64,000 nt of DNA from Candidatus Scybalocola faecigallinarum. GTDB taxonomy: Bacteria; Bacillota; Clostridia; Lachnospirales; Lachnospiraceae. Position numbers and translations under genes: made by a program. Each line of letters starts with the position of its first letter. Position 1 is the first letter of the stretch. The notes under the pieces are model-generated. The model searched no databases. It worked only from the letters and a program-made list of their open reading frames with translations, and was not told where the DNA came from. The DNA is taken from assembly GCA_018711005.1 (NCBI GenBank), contig DVIT01000030.1, positions 1-64,000 of the forward strand, written 5' to 3'. This document shows positions 16,302-25,556 of the stretch, piece after piece.

Positions 16302-17381
16302 TCAGTGGCCGGCGGGATCGTCGTGGCGTTTTTCCCTTAATATGACCGCTGAGGCGGCCTTTCTGCGGCGTTCATCCCCAAGCGCTGCATAGTGCTTTTT
16401 CGTAGTGTTTACATCCTTGTGGCCCAGAACATCAGCCACCAGATAAATATCCCCGGTTTCTTTGTACAGGTTGGTACCATAGGTGCTGCGCAGCTTGTGG
16501 GGGGTAATATGTTTATTGGGTGTGACCTGGGAAGAATATTTTTTTACCAGATCCTCCACAGTACGCACACTGATCCTTTTTCTCTGGGATGAAAGGAACA
16601 GGGCGTTTTCATGGCCGGCCAGCGGCGTAATCTGTTTCCTGGTGATTTCCAGATAGTCATTCAGGGCATTTTCCACCTCAGGACCGAAGTATACGTACAT
16701 TTGGTTGCCGCCTTTTCTGGTAACCTTAATCGAGCTGTTTTTAAAGTCCACATCATTCAGATCCAGGCCGACACATTCAGACACACGGATGCCGGTGCCC
16801 AGCAAAAGGGTCATAATGGCCAGATCCCGGAATTTTGTCTTTTCATAGTAAACCTTTTTCTGGCCTTTCAGCTGGCTGCCGCAGTTTTCCACAAAGTCCA
16901 GCAGAGAGGCCACCTCGTCCACATCCAGACGGATGATGGCTTTTTCGTGAAGCTTTGGCATGGATACCAGCTGGGCCGGGTTGTTTTTAATGACCTGACG
17001 CTTGTAAAAGTAATTGTAAAAGCTGCGCAGGGAGGACATTTTCCTGGCAAGGCCTTTTTCCGTATTTACAACGATTTTATCGTCAGAGTCGTACAGCTTT
17101 AAATATTCCTGATATTCTTCAATATCTACAGATTCCAGGCGGTCAAGATCATCCAGTGTAAAGTCTTTGATCTGGTAGTTTTTATACATGGGATTATTCT
17201 CGATCAAATAATTAAAAAAGATCCTCAGATCATAGGCATATGAAATCCGCGTTTTGGATGATGTGGTTGGTTCTATAGCTCTGAAATAGTCCCTGGCAAA
17301 GGGAGGGAGCTCAGAGAGTACATTGCGCAGACGGACTGTATTTTCAATATTCATTTTTTCATGATATGTCATTTGTTCCAT
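16302..17381 (-). CDS. Xer-like tyrosine recombinase
   Basis: A 359-residue tyrosine recombinase. A SAM-like DNA-binding domain (residues about 25-130) precedes the catalytic domain. All catalytic residues are visible: Arg199 (GTGIRVSE), Lys223 (TRKGGN), His295 and Arg298 (HKLR), His321 (LGHKDV) and the nucleophile Tyr331 (KKHYA). It is longer than classical XerC/XerD (about 300). No integrase-linked mobile genes or attachment repeats surround it, so it looks like a chromosomal Xer-type enzyme rather than a phage integrase. Whether it is the main dimer-resolution recombinase cannot be told. GTGAGG precedes the start. Confidence 0.88.
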   Translation of the reverse strand: MEQMTYHEKMNIENTVRLRNVLSELPPFARDYFRAIEPTTSSKTRISYAYDLRIFFNYLIENNPMYKNYQIKDFTLDDLDRLESVDIEEYQEYLKLYDSDDKIVVNTEKGLARKMSSLRSFYNYFYKRQVIKNNPAQLVSMPKLHEKAIIRLDVDEVASLLDFVENCGSQLKGQKKVYYEKTKFRDLAIMTLLLGTGIRVSECVGLDLNDVDFKNSSIKVTRKGGNQMYVYFGPEVENALNDYLEITRKQITPLAGHENALFLSSQRKRISVRTVEDLVKKYSSQVTPNKHITPHKLRSTYGTNLYKETGDIYLVADVLGHKDVNTTKKHYAALGDERRRKAASAVILREKRHDDPAGH

Positions 17382-17836
17382 AATGAAAACCTCACTTAAA
17401 AAGAAAAATACACCAACAAGGTTTATTATGCCATAAAATCCGGTTTTTGTCTACATCTTCGCAATAAATCTGTATTTGGCGCAGAGATTGATCCCTGCTC
17501 CTTTTCCTGTATTTCAGCGGCTTTTGGCCCCAGCCATATACATTTACAGCGGGTTTAAAGTTTTTATATTAAATTTTGTAATAAAAATTATTTTAAATGT
17601 TTTTTATAAAAAATTTTACGCCGCTATTCCTGTTGACTGCGTGTTGCTGCGGCTCATAGAATTTACGGCGTAAATGCTTAAGTAAATATTGAATAAGTTT
17701 TATTTGTCATCATTTTAGATCAATCGATGCGATTGCCAGCTGGAAAATTTTTGCTTTAAATTTTTAATATTAAATAATAAGTAAATTTTCCGGATTCTTA
17801 ACAAGTAACTTCCTTAACTTTAATCTGTAATTAGCC
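17382..17836. other. AT-rich 455-base intergenic region
   Basis: No convincing gene. The region is strongly AT-rich and includes a 10-bp inverted repeat, TTTTACGCCG (17614-17623, one base off) and CGGCGTAAAT (17666-17675), and a palindrome TTTACGGCGTAAA at about 17662-17672. It lies between the start of the recombinase gene and the end of the sigma-like gene, both on the minus strand, so it probably holds the recombinase promoter. An open frame at 17476 lacks a ribosome binding site. Confidence 0.5.
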
Positions 17837-18364
17837 CTAATATGTAATTTCCGGCGTATCTTTTAAATCTGTCAGATACCATGGATCATCATTTGGCGTC
17901 TGGCTATACAGGTTCTGCAGCATTTCCATGGCCTTTTTCCGGCGCCGGGCAAATATACTGTTGGAACAGCCGCTTCGCTTCAAAACATCTTTATAAGGCA
18001 GCTGATCTACATATAATGCATGTAAATAGGTATAATATGGCTCCGGCAGCCTGGAAAAACAATACCAGACCTTTCGGACGACGGCCTCTTTTTTAGTGAT
18101 TTCCTTTAAAAGTGTGCGCAGCTCCGAGACATATTTGCGGGACTGTTTTTCATAGTTTTGCATTTCATCCACAACGTCTTTATAGCCGGCGCCTTTATTA
18201 TTAGCCTGGGCCATCTGCGGCGTATGTAATAAAATGGCTCGCATAAAATCTTCTTTGTCCATTAATTCACGATAAATTTCGCAGCGTTTTGTCCGCAGGC
18301 TTTTTAAGATCATATTTTTATTCTTTAGTATGCTTTTGATTTCTTTTTCATTGGGAACGATCAT
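17837..18364 (-). CDS. Sigma-70 region 4-like helix-turn-helix protein, function unknown
   Basis: A 175-residue protein not assigned to a named family. The N-terminal two thirds are highly charged and helical, with coiled-coil character (residues about 5-95). The C-terminal part (LPEPYYTYLHALYVD, then PYKDVLKRSGCSNSIFARRRKKAME) resembles region 4 of sigma factors or the ArpU/RinA type of phage regulators, in which a short helix-turn-helix is followed by a basic helix. No region 2 is visible, so it is not a complete sigma factor. GGGGTGGTG precedes the start. It stands alone beside an AT-rich gap. Confidence 0.6.
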   Translation of the reverse strand: MIVPNEKEIKSILKNKNMILKSLRTKRCEIYRELMDKEDFMRAILLHTPQMAQANNKGAGYKDVVDEMQNYEKQSRKYVSELRTLLKEITKKEAVVRKVWYCFSRLPEPYYTYLHALYVDQLPYKDVLKRSGCSNSIFARRRKKAMEMLQNLYSQTPNDDPWYLTDLKDTPEITY

Positions 18365-18490
18365 TAAACACCACCCCTATACTTATGAATCACATCATTT
18401 TACAACTGATAACATTTGGAACCCATCCGTGATTTTATTGTAATATATTTGTGACTCATAATCAATGGGGAAAACAAACAAGTGTTCGAC

Positions 18491-19180
18491 TTATTCTGAC
18501 AGGATTCTTCTTATTCCGGCATTTTGGTGTTTGGGCAAAGCTGACCGCCGCTGGACAGGCACATAAACAAGCATATAAACAACGACGTTTAAAGCCAGGG
18601 CGCACATCACATCCATCAGGGAATGCTGTTTTAAAAACATGGTAGAAAGCACAATAAGGAAAGACAAAATATCCGCGCTTTTGCGAAGAATCCGGCGGCC
18701 TTTTAAAGCCTGGCACTTTTCCAGTGCAATGGCTACAGCCACAGAATTAAATACATGGATGCTTGGCAGGATATTTGTGGATGTGTCGGCTGTATAAAGC
18801 ATCTGAACCATTTGTGTAAATATATTATCCCGGGCAAAGGTTTCAGGCCGCAGATCGTGTCCGTTGGGATAGATCCAGGATACAAATAAAAACAGTGTCA
18901 TTCCAATGCAAAGGGTGATTATGACTCTCCAGTACTCTCCCACATTTTTATTGAAAAATGTAAAATAAATAACAACGGCAGCAATGTACACGAACCATAA
19001 CACATATGGAATAATAAAATATTCGCAAAACGGGATCAGGTCATCTCCCGGCAGATGGATCAGATGAAAGCTGCCTGGGGTGCGCTGTTCCAGAAGGGCA
19101 AATCCGGACAGATAAAAAATCATATAAATAACGATCAGCCACGGATGTTTCCTGCTAAAAAAATTATTTGTGTTTTTCAT
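18491..19180 (-). CDS. PAP2 superfamily membrane protein (inositolphosphotransferase-like)
   Basis: A 229-residue protein with about six membrane helices. PAP2-type motifs are visible: DLRP after the second extracellular loop, PSIHVFNS (the PSxH motif) and MFLKQHSLMDV (the HxxxD motif). The first lysine of motif 1 and the arginine of motif 3 are missing, as in the Aur1/IPT-like subgroup (PAP2_3) rather than simple phosphatases. Function is therefore likely head-group transfer or lipid phosphate hydrolysis, but not proven. ATG 19180 follows AGGGAGTG; the frame runs three codons further upstream without a usable start. Confidence 0.78.
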   Translation of the reverse strand: MKNTNNFFSRKHPWLIVIYMIFYLSGFALLEQRTPGSFHLIHLPGDDLIPFCEYFIIPYVLWFVYIAAVVIYFTFFNKNVGEYWRVIITLCIGMTLFLFVSWIYPNGHDLRPETFARDNIFTQMVQMLYTADTSTNILPSIHVFNSVAVAIALEKCQALKGRRILRKSADILSFLIVLSTMFLKQHSLMDVMCALALNVVVYMLVYVPVQRRSALPKHQNAGIRRILSE

Positions 19181-19375
19181 ACAAATCACTCCCTGAATAT
19201 TACTTACGGATTTTTATACTCTAATCTTAACAAAACATGGTTGCATAAAAGGCTCAATCATTGTCTCAGTTTTGTAACTTTCTGTCAACGGCATATTGAT
19301 GCATCCTGCAGATTATACTGCATCACGACCTGTCTGAAGGCCGTCAGTCTCACTGCTAAAACCATGGGGGCTTTG

Positions 19376-19404
19376 TTGACATTCCCCGGTAATTCCACTA
19401 TAAT
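19376..19404 (+). promoter_or_regulatory. Consensus promoter of the large FtsX-type ABC gene
   Basis: TTGACA (19376-19381), a 17-base spacer and TATAAT (19399-19404), a full consensus match. The -10 box lies inside the first copy of a 31-base tandem repeat, so a second TATAAT occurs at 19430-19435 without a good -35. Confidence 0.85.
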
Positions 19405-19456
19405 TTTATTTATGTTTGTGTAAATCCACTATAATTTTATTTATGTTTGTGTAAAT
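19395..19456 (+). repeat. Exact 31-bp tandem duplication covering the -10 box and start region
   Basis: Two identical, adjacent 31-base units: 19395-19425 and 19426-19456. Each begins CCACTATAATTTTATTTATG. The first unit provides the -10 box of the promoter at 19376-19404; the second lies in the transcribed leader, ending 10 bases before the ribosome binding site of the ABC gene. Confidence 0.95.
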
Positions 19457-19485
19457 TTTCGCAGCAAAAAGGAGTGATTGCCTCT

Positions 19486-22400
19486 ATGCTTCAGATCAAG
19501 CAGATCAGCAAGCAGTATAAAACCGGGAACCTGGTCCAAAAGGCATTAGATAATGTCAGCCTGAACCTTCGGGAAAATGAGTTTGTGGCCATCTTAGGTC
19601 CCAGCGGCTCCGGAAAGACAACTTTATTAAATATTATCGGAGGACTTGACCGCTATGACACCGGAGATCTGATCATTAACGGCATTTCCACAAAAAAGTA
19701 TAAGGACAGGGACTGGGATTCCTACAGAAATCATACCATTGGCTTTGTATTTCAAAGCTATAACCTTATCCCCCACCAGACGGTCCTTGCCAATGTGGAA
19801 CTGGCGCTGACCATTTCAGGTATTTCAAAGGGAGAACGGAAAAAGAGAGCCAGAGCTGCCCTGGAAAAGGTGGGGCTTGGTGAGCAGTCCCATAAAAAAC
19901 CTAACCAAATGTCCGGCGGGCAAATGCAGCGTGTTGCTATTGCCAGAGCGCTGGTTAATGATCCGGATATTTTGCTGGCTGATGAACCTACCGGCGCCCT
20001 GGACAGCGAAACGAGCGTCCAGGTTATGGAACTTTTAAAGGAGGTGGCCAAGGACCGTCTGGTCGTTATGGTGACCCATAATCCTGAACTGGCCCAGGAA
20101 TATGCCACCCGTATTGTAAACTTAAAGGATGGTGTGATCCGGTCCGATTCAGACCCGTTTGAGGTGGATGAAACCCATTTGGAAGCTCCGGTACATAAAA
20201 ATATGGGCAAATCATCCATGTCATTTCTTACGGCTCTATCCTTAAGCTTTAATAACCTTCGTACAAAGAAGGCACGGACGCTTTTAACCTCTTTTGCCGG
20301 ATCTATTGGTATTATTGGAATTGCGCTGATATTATCCATATCCAATGGCGTCAATACCTATATTCAGTCTGTTGAGGAGGATACTCTTTCAGAATATCCT
20401 CTCCAGATCCAAAGTACCGGTATGAATATTTCTTCTATGATGTCCGGCCTTGCAGGCAGTCAAGACCAGGAAGAAGGCCAGGTTGGAGTCATGCAGATGC
20501 TCACAAGCCTTTTCTCGCAGGTGGATTCCAATGACCTGGAATCTTTAAAGGCCTATTTTGAAAGCGGCGAAAGCGGTATTGAACAGTATACCAATGCCAT
20601 TGAATATTCCTATGATGTTTCGCCTCAGATTTATCAGATGGTTGATGACAGCGTCCGTCAGGTACATCCGGATAATACCTTTGCATCTATGGGACTTGGC
20701 TCCGGGGCAAGCTCCAGCAGTATGATGTCATCCATGATGAGTACCAATGTGTTTTTTGAAATGCCCCAGGACGCTGATCTGTATGAGGATCAGTATGATG
20801 TTAAGGCGGGCAGGTGGCCTGAAAACTATAACGAGTGCGTTCTTGTCCTCTCATCCGATGGAAGGATCAGCGATTTCCTGCCTTATATTTTAGGCTTCAG
20901 GGACTTTTCCGAGCTGGATGATATGGTGGAAGCTTTTGTAAATGAAGAAAATGTAGAAGCGCCGGACGGATCACAGTCTTATGCCTATGAGGACTTTATC
21001 GGCATTACATTTAAGCTGGTTAATGCAGCAGATTATTATGCATATGATGACCGTTATGACGTATGGACGGATAAAACCGAAGATACGGATTATATGGAGC
21101 AATTAGTCAGCGAAGGTGAGGATCTGACCATTGTGGGCGTTGTACAGCCCCAGGCCGGTACGACGGCTGCCATGCTCAGCACCGGGATCTGCTATCCGGC
21201 CAGCCTGACTCAGCATGTGATGGAACAGGCGGCCCAAAGTCCCATCGTCCAGCAGCAGATCAGTGAACCTGGCGTCAATGTATTTACAGGGAACAAATTC
21301 GGTGAGGAAAACACGGAGAACAGCTTTAGCCTGGAATCTCTGTTTACGATTAATGAAGACGCGGTTCAGGATGCGTTCCAGTTTGATGAAAGCGCTCTGG
21401 ATACAGATATGTCCCAGTATTTTAATTTCAGTGCAGGTTCCCTGGATCTGTCCGGGATGATGGATTTTAGCAATCTGTCGTTGGATCTTCCGGAGCTGGA
21501 GGGGCTTAATATTGCAGACATTATGAACCAGCTGGATATTCAGATTTCCACAGAATATATTGATGATCTGGTAAAGGCATTAATGGATGGCTATCAGCAG
21601 TATGCTGCCAATAATCCTCAGGCGGATTACTCAAAGCTTAATGAGTCCTTCCAGGCCTATCTCCAGACGCCTGAGGCTCAGACAAATATTTCCAGTCAGC
21701 TGGAAGCGATCATTGATTCCAGTAACATTACGGTTCCTGCGGATCAGCTGAACAGCCTTATAACCCAGATTGCCTCAGGATTTCAGGCCTATTTGGAATC
21801 CAACGGCCTGACGGAAGTGACGGATCCGGCTCAGATCCAGCAATATTTAATGGCCTATCTCCAAACGCCGGAGGTTCAGCAGATGATCGCCGACGGCGCT
21901 GCCCAGATCATTATTTCCGGAAGCAATATTAATGTATCTCCGGAGCAGCTTAATGCTCTGGCGGACAGTATCATCACCGGATATGAACAGTATGCGGCAG
22001 CCAATGGCCTTCCGGATCCCAGCCAGATGGATCAGCATTTTAACGCCTATTTACAGACGCCGGAGGCCCAGCAGCAGCTTATGAACGGGATCGGCCAGAT
22101 CATTAACGCGGACAGCCTGCAGTCCCAGCTTTCCGGTATCCTGCAGACGTATATGGAACAGATTATGGGCACTTACTCCTCTGCCCTGTCTCAGGCCCTG
22201 CAGAGCCAGATCACCGCTTTGATGCAGCAGATCATGACACAGCTTGGCCAGACGATGACCAGCGGCATGGAACAGGCCATGAGCCAGATCGGCGCTAATA
22301 TGGAAAATGCATTCAGCTTTGATGCGGATGCTTTTGCCAATGCCATTGAGGTGAATATGACTGAGGAGGAGCTAACAGAGCTGCTGACATCTATGATGTC

Positions 22401-23040
22401 CGGTCAGAACACATCCTATGACAGCAACCTTCGGACACTTGGCTATGCAGACCCGAATGATCCCAGCAGCATAAACATTTATCCTCTGGATTTTGAAAGC
22501 AAAGGTTATGTGGTGGATATTCTTGACAGCTATAACGACCGTATGCGGGATTTGGGCCAGGAGGAAAAGGTGATCAGCTATACGGATATGGTAGGAACGC
22601 TTATGTCCTCAGTGACGGATATTATTGATGTGATCAGCTATGTTCTTGTGGCCTTTGTGGCCATTTCACTGGTGGTATCTTCCATCATGATTGGCGTGAT
22701 CACTTATATCAGCGTATTGGAACGGCGGAAAGAAATCGGTATTTTACGTGCTATTGGCGCTTCCAAGCGGAACGTTTCCCAGGTATTTAATGCAGAGACC
22801 TTTATTGTAGGCCTTTGTGCAGGATTGATTGGTATCGGGCTGACGCTCCTGCTGCTGATTCCAACTAACCAGATTATCCGTTCTGTGGCCGGAGAAGGCA
22901 TTGATATCCGTGCGGCTCTGCCGCCTGCGGCTGGTATAGCTCTGATCCTGATCAGTATTTTCCTGACGTTGATCGGCGGTCTGATTCCTTCCAAGAAGGC
23001 AGCGAAAAGCGATCCTGTAACCGCATTAAGGACAGAATGA
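19486..23040 (+). CDS. Very large ABC protein: N-terminal ATPase fused to an FtsX-type permease
   Basis: An 1184-residue single-chain ABC protein. The MacB/LolD-type ATPase occupies residues 1-230: Walker [10 protein letters not shown], signature [14 protein letters not shown], Walker [12 protein letters not shown] and His in VTHNPE. A first membrane helix follows (near residues 275-300), then an extracellular region of about 740 residues, then three helices with FtsX segments ([20 protein letters not shown]). The extracellular part contains three tandem units of about 64 residues with a shared AYLQTPE motif. Such proteins use ATP to drive extracytoplasmic movement (export, lipoprotein release or peptidase control) rather than classical transport. 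ATG 19486 follows AAAAAGGAG. Substrate unknown. Confidence 0.9.
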   Translation: MLQIKQISKQYKTGNLVQKALDNVSLNLRENEFVAILGPSGSGKTTLLNIIGGLDRYDTGDLIINGISTKKYKDRDWDSYRNHTIGFVFQSYNLIPHQTVLANVELALTISGISKGERKKRARAALEKVGLGEQSHKKPNQMSGGQMQRVAIARALVNDPDILLADEPTGALDSETSVQVMELLKEVAKDRLVVMVTHNPELAQEYATRIVNLKDGVIRSDSDPFEVDETHLEAPVHKNMGKSSMSFLTALSLSFNNLRTKKARTLLTSFAGSIGIIGIALILSISNGVNTYIQSVEEDTLSEYPLQIQSTGMNISSMMSGLAGSQDQEEGQVGVMQMLTSLFSQVDSNDLESLKAYFESGESGIEQYTNAIEYSYDVSPQIYQMVDDSVRQVHPDNTFASMGLGSGASSSSMMSSMMSTNVFFEMPQDADLYEDQYDVKAGRWPENYNECVLVLSSDGRISDFLPYILGFRDFSELDDMVEAFVNEENVEAPDGSQSYAYEDFIGITFKLVNAADYYAYDDRYDVWTDKTEDTDYMEQLVSEGEDLTIVGVVQPQAGTTAAMLSTGICYPASLTQHVMEQAAQSPIVQQQISEPGVNVFTGNKFGEENTENSFSLESLFTINEDAVQDAFQFDESALDTDMSQYFNFSAGSLDLSGMMDFSNLSLDLPELEGLNIADIMNQLDIQISTEYIDDLVKALMDGYQQYAANNPQADYSKLNESFQAYLQTPEAQTNISSQLEAIIDSSNITVPADQLNSLITQIASGFQAYLESNGLTEVTDPAQIQQYLMAYLQTPEVQQMIADGAAQIIISGSNINVSPEQLNALADSIITGYEQYAAANGLPDPSQMDQHFNAYLQTPEAQQQLMNGIGQIINADSLQSQLSGILQTYMEQIMGTYSSALSQALQSQITALMQQIMTQLGQTMTSGMEQAMSQIGANMENAFSFDADAFANAIEVNMTEEELTELLTSMMSGQNTSYDSNLRTLGYADPNDPSSINIYPLDFESKGYVVDILDSYNDRMRDLGQEEKVISYTDMVGTLMSSVTDIIDVISYVLVAFVAISLVVSSIMIGVITYISVLERRKEIGILRAIGASKRNVSQVFNAETFIVGLCAGLIGIGLTLLLLIPTNQIIRSVAGEGIDIRAALPPAAGIALILISIFLTLIGGLIPSKKAAKSDPVTALRTE

Positions 23041-23049
23041 TCCGTAAAT

Positions 23050-23098
23050 AAAAAGCACCTCCTGCCCCGCTTTAAGCGGGATACAGGAGGTGCTTTTT
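23050..23098. terminator. Bidirectional terminator between convergent genes
   Basis: A 15-bp perfect stem, AAAAAGCACCTCCTG / CAGGAGGTGCTTTTT, giving T runs in both directions. It serves the FtsX-type ABC gene (plus) and the second cytidylate-kinase-like gene (minus). Confidence 0.92.
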
Positions 23099-23111
23099 AT
23101 GTCTTTAGATT

Positions 23112-23714
23112 TTACTGCTGAAAGAGGCCTTTAAGTACACGGACACAGCCGTCAATGCCAAGTCTTGAAGAATCCAGGACAATATCGTAGTTTTTCATAT
23201 CTGACCATCGCTTTGTCGTGTTGGCATAGTAATATTTAGAACGTTTGTTGTCAAAACGTTTGCGGACATGTTCCACATCCTTTTCTGCGATGCCGTAGTC
23301 TCTCATGATCCTTTTCTTTTTCTCATCGCTGTCTGCACGGATAAATACTTTTACAACGCCGCTGCGTTTTTTCAGCGCCTCTGAGGCACAATGTCCGAGA
23401 AAGATGGCCGGCCCGGAGGATGCAAGACGCTGAATCTCTTTTTGCTCGTCAAGAAAAATATGGCCTTCCTTGGTCAGCATATCGGAGTCCCCGGACTGAA
23501 CCTGGCTCATGACAAACAAAGTATAAAGAAAACTTCCGGAAACAGATTCCTCATAGTGCTGGATATGTTCCACAGGCACATTGTTCTTTTTGGAAACAGC
23601 CTCCAGAATTTCCGGGCCATAGCAGGCAATGCTGCATACTTCGGCAAGGCGGCGGGCAATCTTTGTGCCGCCGCTGCCATACTCACGCTCAATAGTGATA
23701 TAGTTGCATTTCAT
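23112..23714 (-). CDS. Cytidylate kinase-like family protein (second paralogue)
   Basis: A 200-residue member of the same family as the gene at 7557-8189: the N-terminal motif reads ITIEREYGSGGTKIARRLAE, and the lid region KRFDNKRSKYYYANTTKRW resembles that of the paralogue. A conserved segment GPAIFLGHCASE corresponds to the first protein's VVVGRCSDYV. The substrate is not known; true Cmk proteins have a different N-terminal loop. It lies just downstream of the exporter pair on the same strand (18-base gap) and may be co-transcribed with it. Confidence 0.82.
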   Translation of the reverse strand: MKCNYITIEREYGSGGTKIARRLAEVCSIACYGPEILEAVSKKNNVPVEHIQHYEESVSGSFLYTLFVMSQVQSGDSDMLTKEGHIFLDEQKEIQRLASSGPAIFLGHCASEALKKRSGVVKVFIRADSDEKKKRIMRDYGIAEKDVEHVRKRFDNKRSKYYYANTTKRWSDMKNYDIVLDSSRLGIDGCVRVLKGLFQQ

Positions 23715-23732
23715 TTTTATTTCCCTCTTTCT

Positions 23733-25556
23733 TTAAGATGCCTTGTCAAACTGGCTGTTATACAGATCTGCATAGAAGCCGCCTTTAGCCAGGAGCTGGT
23801 CATGGGTACCGCTTTCAATAACATCTCCGTCCTTTAAAACAAGGATCAGATCCGAATTTTTAATCGTAGATAAACGATGTGCAATAACAAAGGATGTACG
23901 TCCCTTCATCAGAGCGTCCATAGCGCTTTGAATCTGCAGTTCGGTACGGGTATCTACGGAGCTGGTAGCCTCATCCAGAATCAGCATAGGCTTGTCGGCG
24001 ATCATGGCCCGGGCAATAGTCAGCTGCTGCTTTTGTCCCTGAGACAGGTTCAGCTGGTCATTTAAGATAGTATCATAGCCATGTGGCAGTGTATGGATAA
24101 AATGATCCAGTCCTACGGCCTTGCAGGCGGCTTCCATTTTCTCATCGCTGACATTTTCAGAACAGTAAATGAGATTTTCCCGGACAGTACCTTCAAACAG
24201 CCATGTATCCTGAAGCACCATACAAAATTGGGAATGAACATCCTCACGTTTAAGATCTCTGGTAGAAATGCCGTCAATGCGGATATTGCCTCCCTGAATT
24301 TCATAAAAACGCATCAGCAGGTTGACCAGTGTGGTTTTTCCTGCGCCGGTAGGTCCCACGATGGCGATCTTTTGTCCCGGAGATGCCTTTGCAGAAAAAT
24401 CATGGATAATGATCTTTTCAGGATCATAGCCGAATTTTACATGGTCAAATTCTACATAACCTTTGGCCTTTTCAAGATGTGCTGTCTTGTCATCCTCATC
24501 TTCCATTTCCTTAGCCTCAAGGAACTCAAATACACGCTCGCCAGCTGCCGCGCCGGACTGGAGAGACTGGACGGCCTGAGCGATCTGGGAAAGGGGCTGG
24601 GTAAAGAACCGCACATACATCATAAATGCAACAATAACTTCAAAACCAATCTGTCCGTTCATGGTCAGCACCGCACCAACTACACAGACAGCCACATAGC
24701 CAAGGTTACCGATAAATACCATTAAAGGCTGCATAAGTCCGGCAAGGCACTGCGCGCGGAAAGCACTGCTTTTAAGGCTGCCGTTCATTTCATCAAAAAT
24801 ACGTTTGGCGTGATCCTCGTCATTATAAGCCTTGATAACCGTATGGCCGGAATAAACTTCCTCAATATGCCCGTTTAATTCACCCAGATGGCGCTGCTGG
24901 CGGGCAAAGTATTTTTGGGAATGAGCCGTAATAAGACGCATCAGCGAAAAGCCGATCAAAATAGCCACAATAGCTGTTAAAGCCATAAGCACGTTGGTAA
25001 TCACCATCATAAATAATGATCCCACAAACAGTGTAATGGCAGAAACAAGCATACCTACGCTCTGGTTCAGGGACATGGAGATCATATCCACATCATTGGT
25101 CACACGGGAAAGAATGTCACCGTGAGATGTACGGCTGTAAAAGCCCATGGGAAGACGGTTGATCTTGCGGGTAATATCGCTGCGCATCCGCTGGGAAACC
25201 ATCTGGGAGATGGTAGTCATAATAAAATGCTGTGTAAAGGATAAAATGATACTGCACAAATAAAATGCCACCAGTGTAAAACCAATGCGTCCGACAGCAT
25301 CCAGATCAATGCTGCCTGTAAGCCCCTGGGTGATCACTTCGGTCATATCTGAAAGCTTTCCCGGGCCTAATAAAGTAAAGATCGTACCTCCAATGGCACA
25401 TATAACTGCGATTAAAGTGGGTACAAGAAATCTTTTGCAATATTTGATAAGTTTTTTCCAAGTTCCTGTAAAATCCCGGGCCTTTTCTCCGCCGCCCCGG
25501 TTCATGCCGGGACCGCGCATATGCATGCCCTTGGATGTATGTTTATTATTTTCCAT
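23733..25556 (-). CDS. ABC exporter subunit B, TM288-like (canonical Walker B)
   Basis: A 607-residue half-transporter, with six helices followed by the ATPase domain: Walker A GPTGAGKTT, signature LNLSQGQKQQ, Walker B MLILDEATSSVD with the catalytic Glu, and switch His in IAHRLST. The signature is altered (SQGQ in place of SGGQ). Together with the altered partner this is the arrangement of asymmetric heterodimers such as Thermotoga TM287/288 and Bacillus BmrCD, with one hydrolytic and one degenerate site. Its N-terminus is rich in Met, Arg and Gly. Its ATG overlaps the stop of the upstream subunit (TAATG), so translation is coupled. Confidence 0.93.
   Translation of the reverse strand: MENNKHTSKGMHMRGPGMNRGGGEKARDFTGTWKKLIKYCKRFLVPTLIAVICAIGGTIFTLLGPGKLSDMTEVITQGLTGSIDLDAVGRIGFTLVAFYLCSIILSFTQHFIMTTISQMVSQRMRSDITRKINRLPMGFYSRTSHGDILSRVTNDVDMISMSLNQSVGMLVSAITLFVGSLFMMVITNVLMALTAIVAILIGFSLMRLITAHSQKYFARQQRHLGELNGHIEEVYSGHTVIKAYNDEDHAKRIFDEMNGSLKSSAFRAQCLAGLMQPLMVFIGNLGYVAVCVVGAVLTMNGQIGFEVIVAFMMYVRFFTQPLSQIAQAVQSLQSGAAAGERVFEFLEAKEMEDEDDKTAHLEKAKGYVEFDHVKFGYDPEKIIIHDFSAKASPGQKIAIVGPTGAGKTTLVNLLMRFYEIQGGNIRIDGISTRDLKREDVHSQFCMVLQDTWLFEGTVRENLIYCSENVSDEKMEAACKAVGLDHFIHTLPHGYDTILNDQLNLSQGQKQQLTIARAMIADKPMLILDEATSSVDTRTELQIQSAMDALMKGRTSFVIAHRLSTIKNSDLILVLKDGDVIESGTHDQLLAKGGFYADLYNSQFDKAS

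Noticed and set aside
16302-17381. Integrase of a mobile element
   Set aside because: All catalytic residues are present, but no attachment repeats, excisionase, replication or cargo genes flank it, and both neighbours are housekeeping genes. Xer-like is the simpler reading.
17476-17673. 65-codon hydrophobic open frame in the AT-rich spacer
   Set aside because: It starts with TTG without any ribosome binding site, and its composition follows the AT-rich DNA. More likely chance.
17614-17675. dif site for chromosome dimer resolution
   Set aside because: The 10-bp inverted repeat has arms 42 bases apart, whereas dif has two 11-bp arms around 6 bases; the sequence does not resemble known Firmicutes dif.
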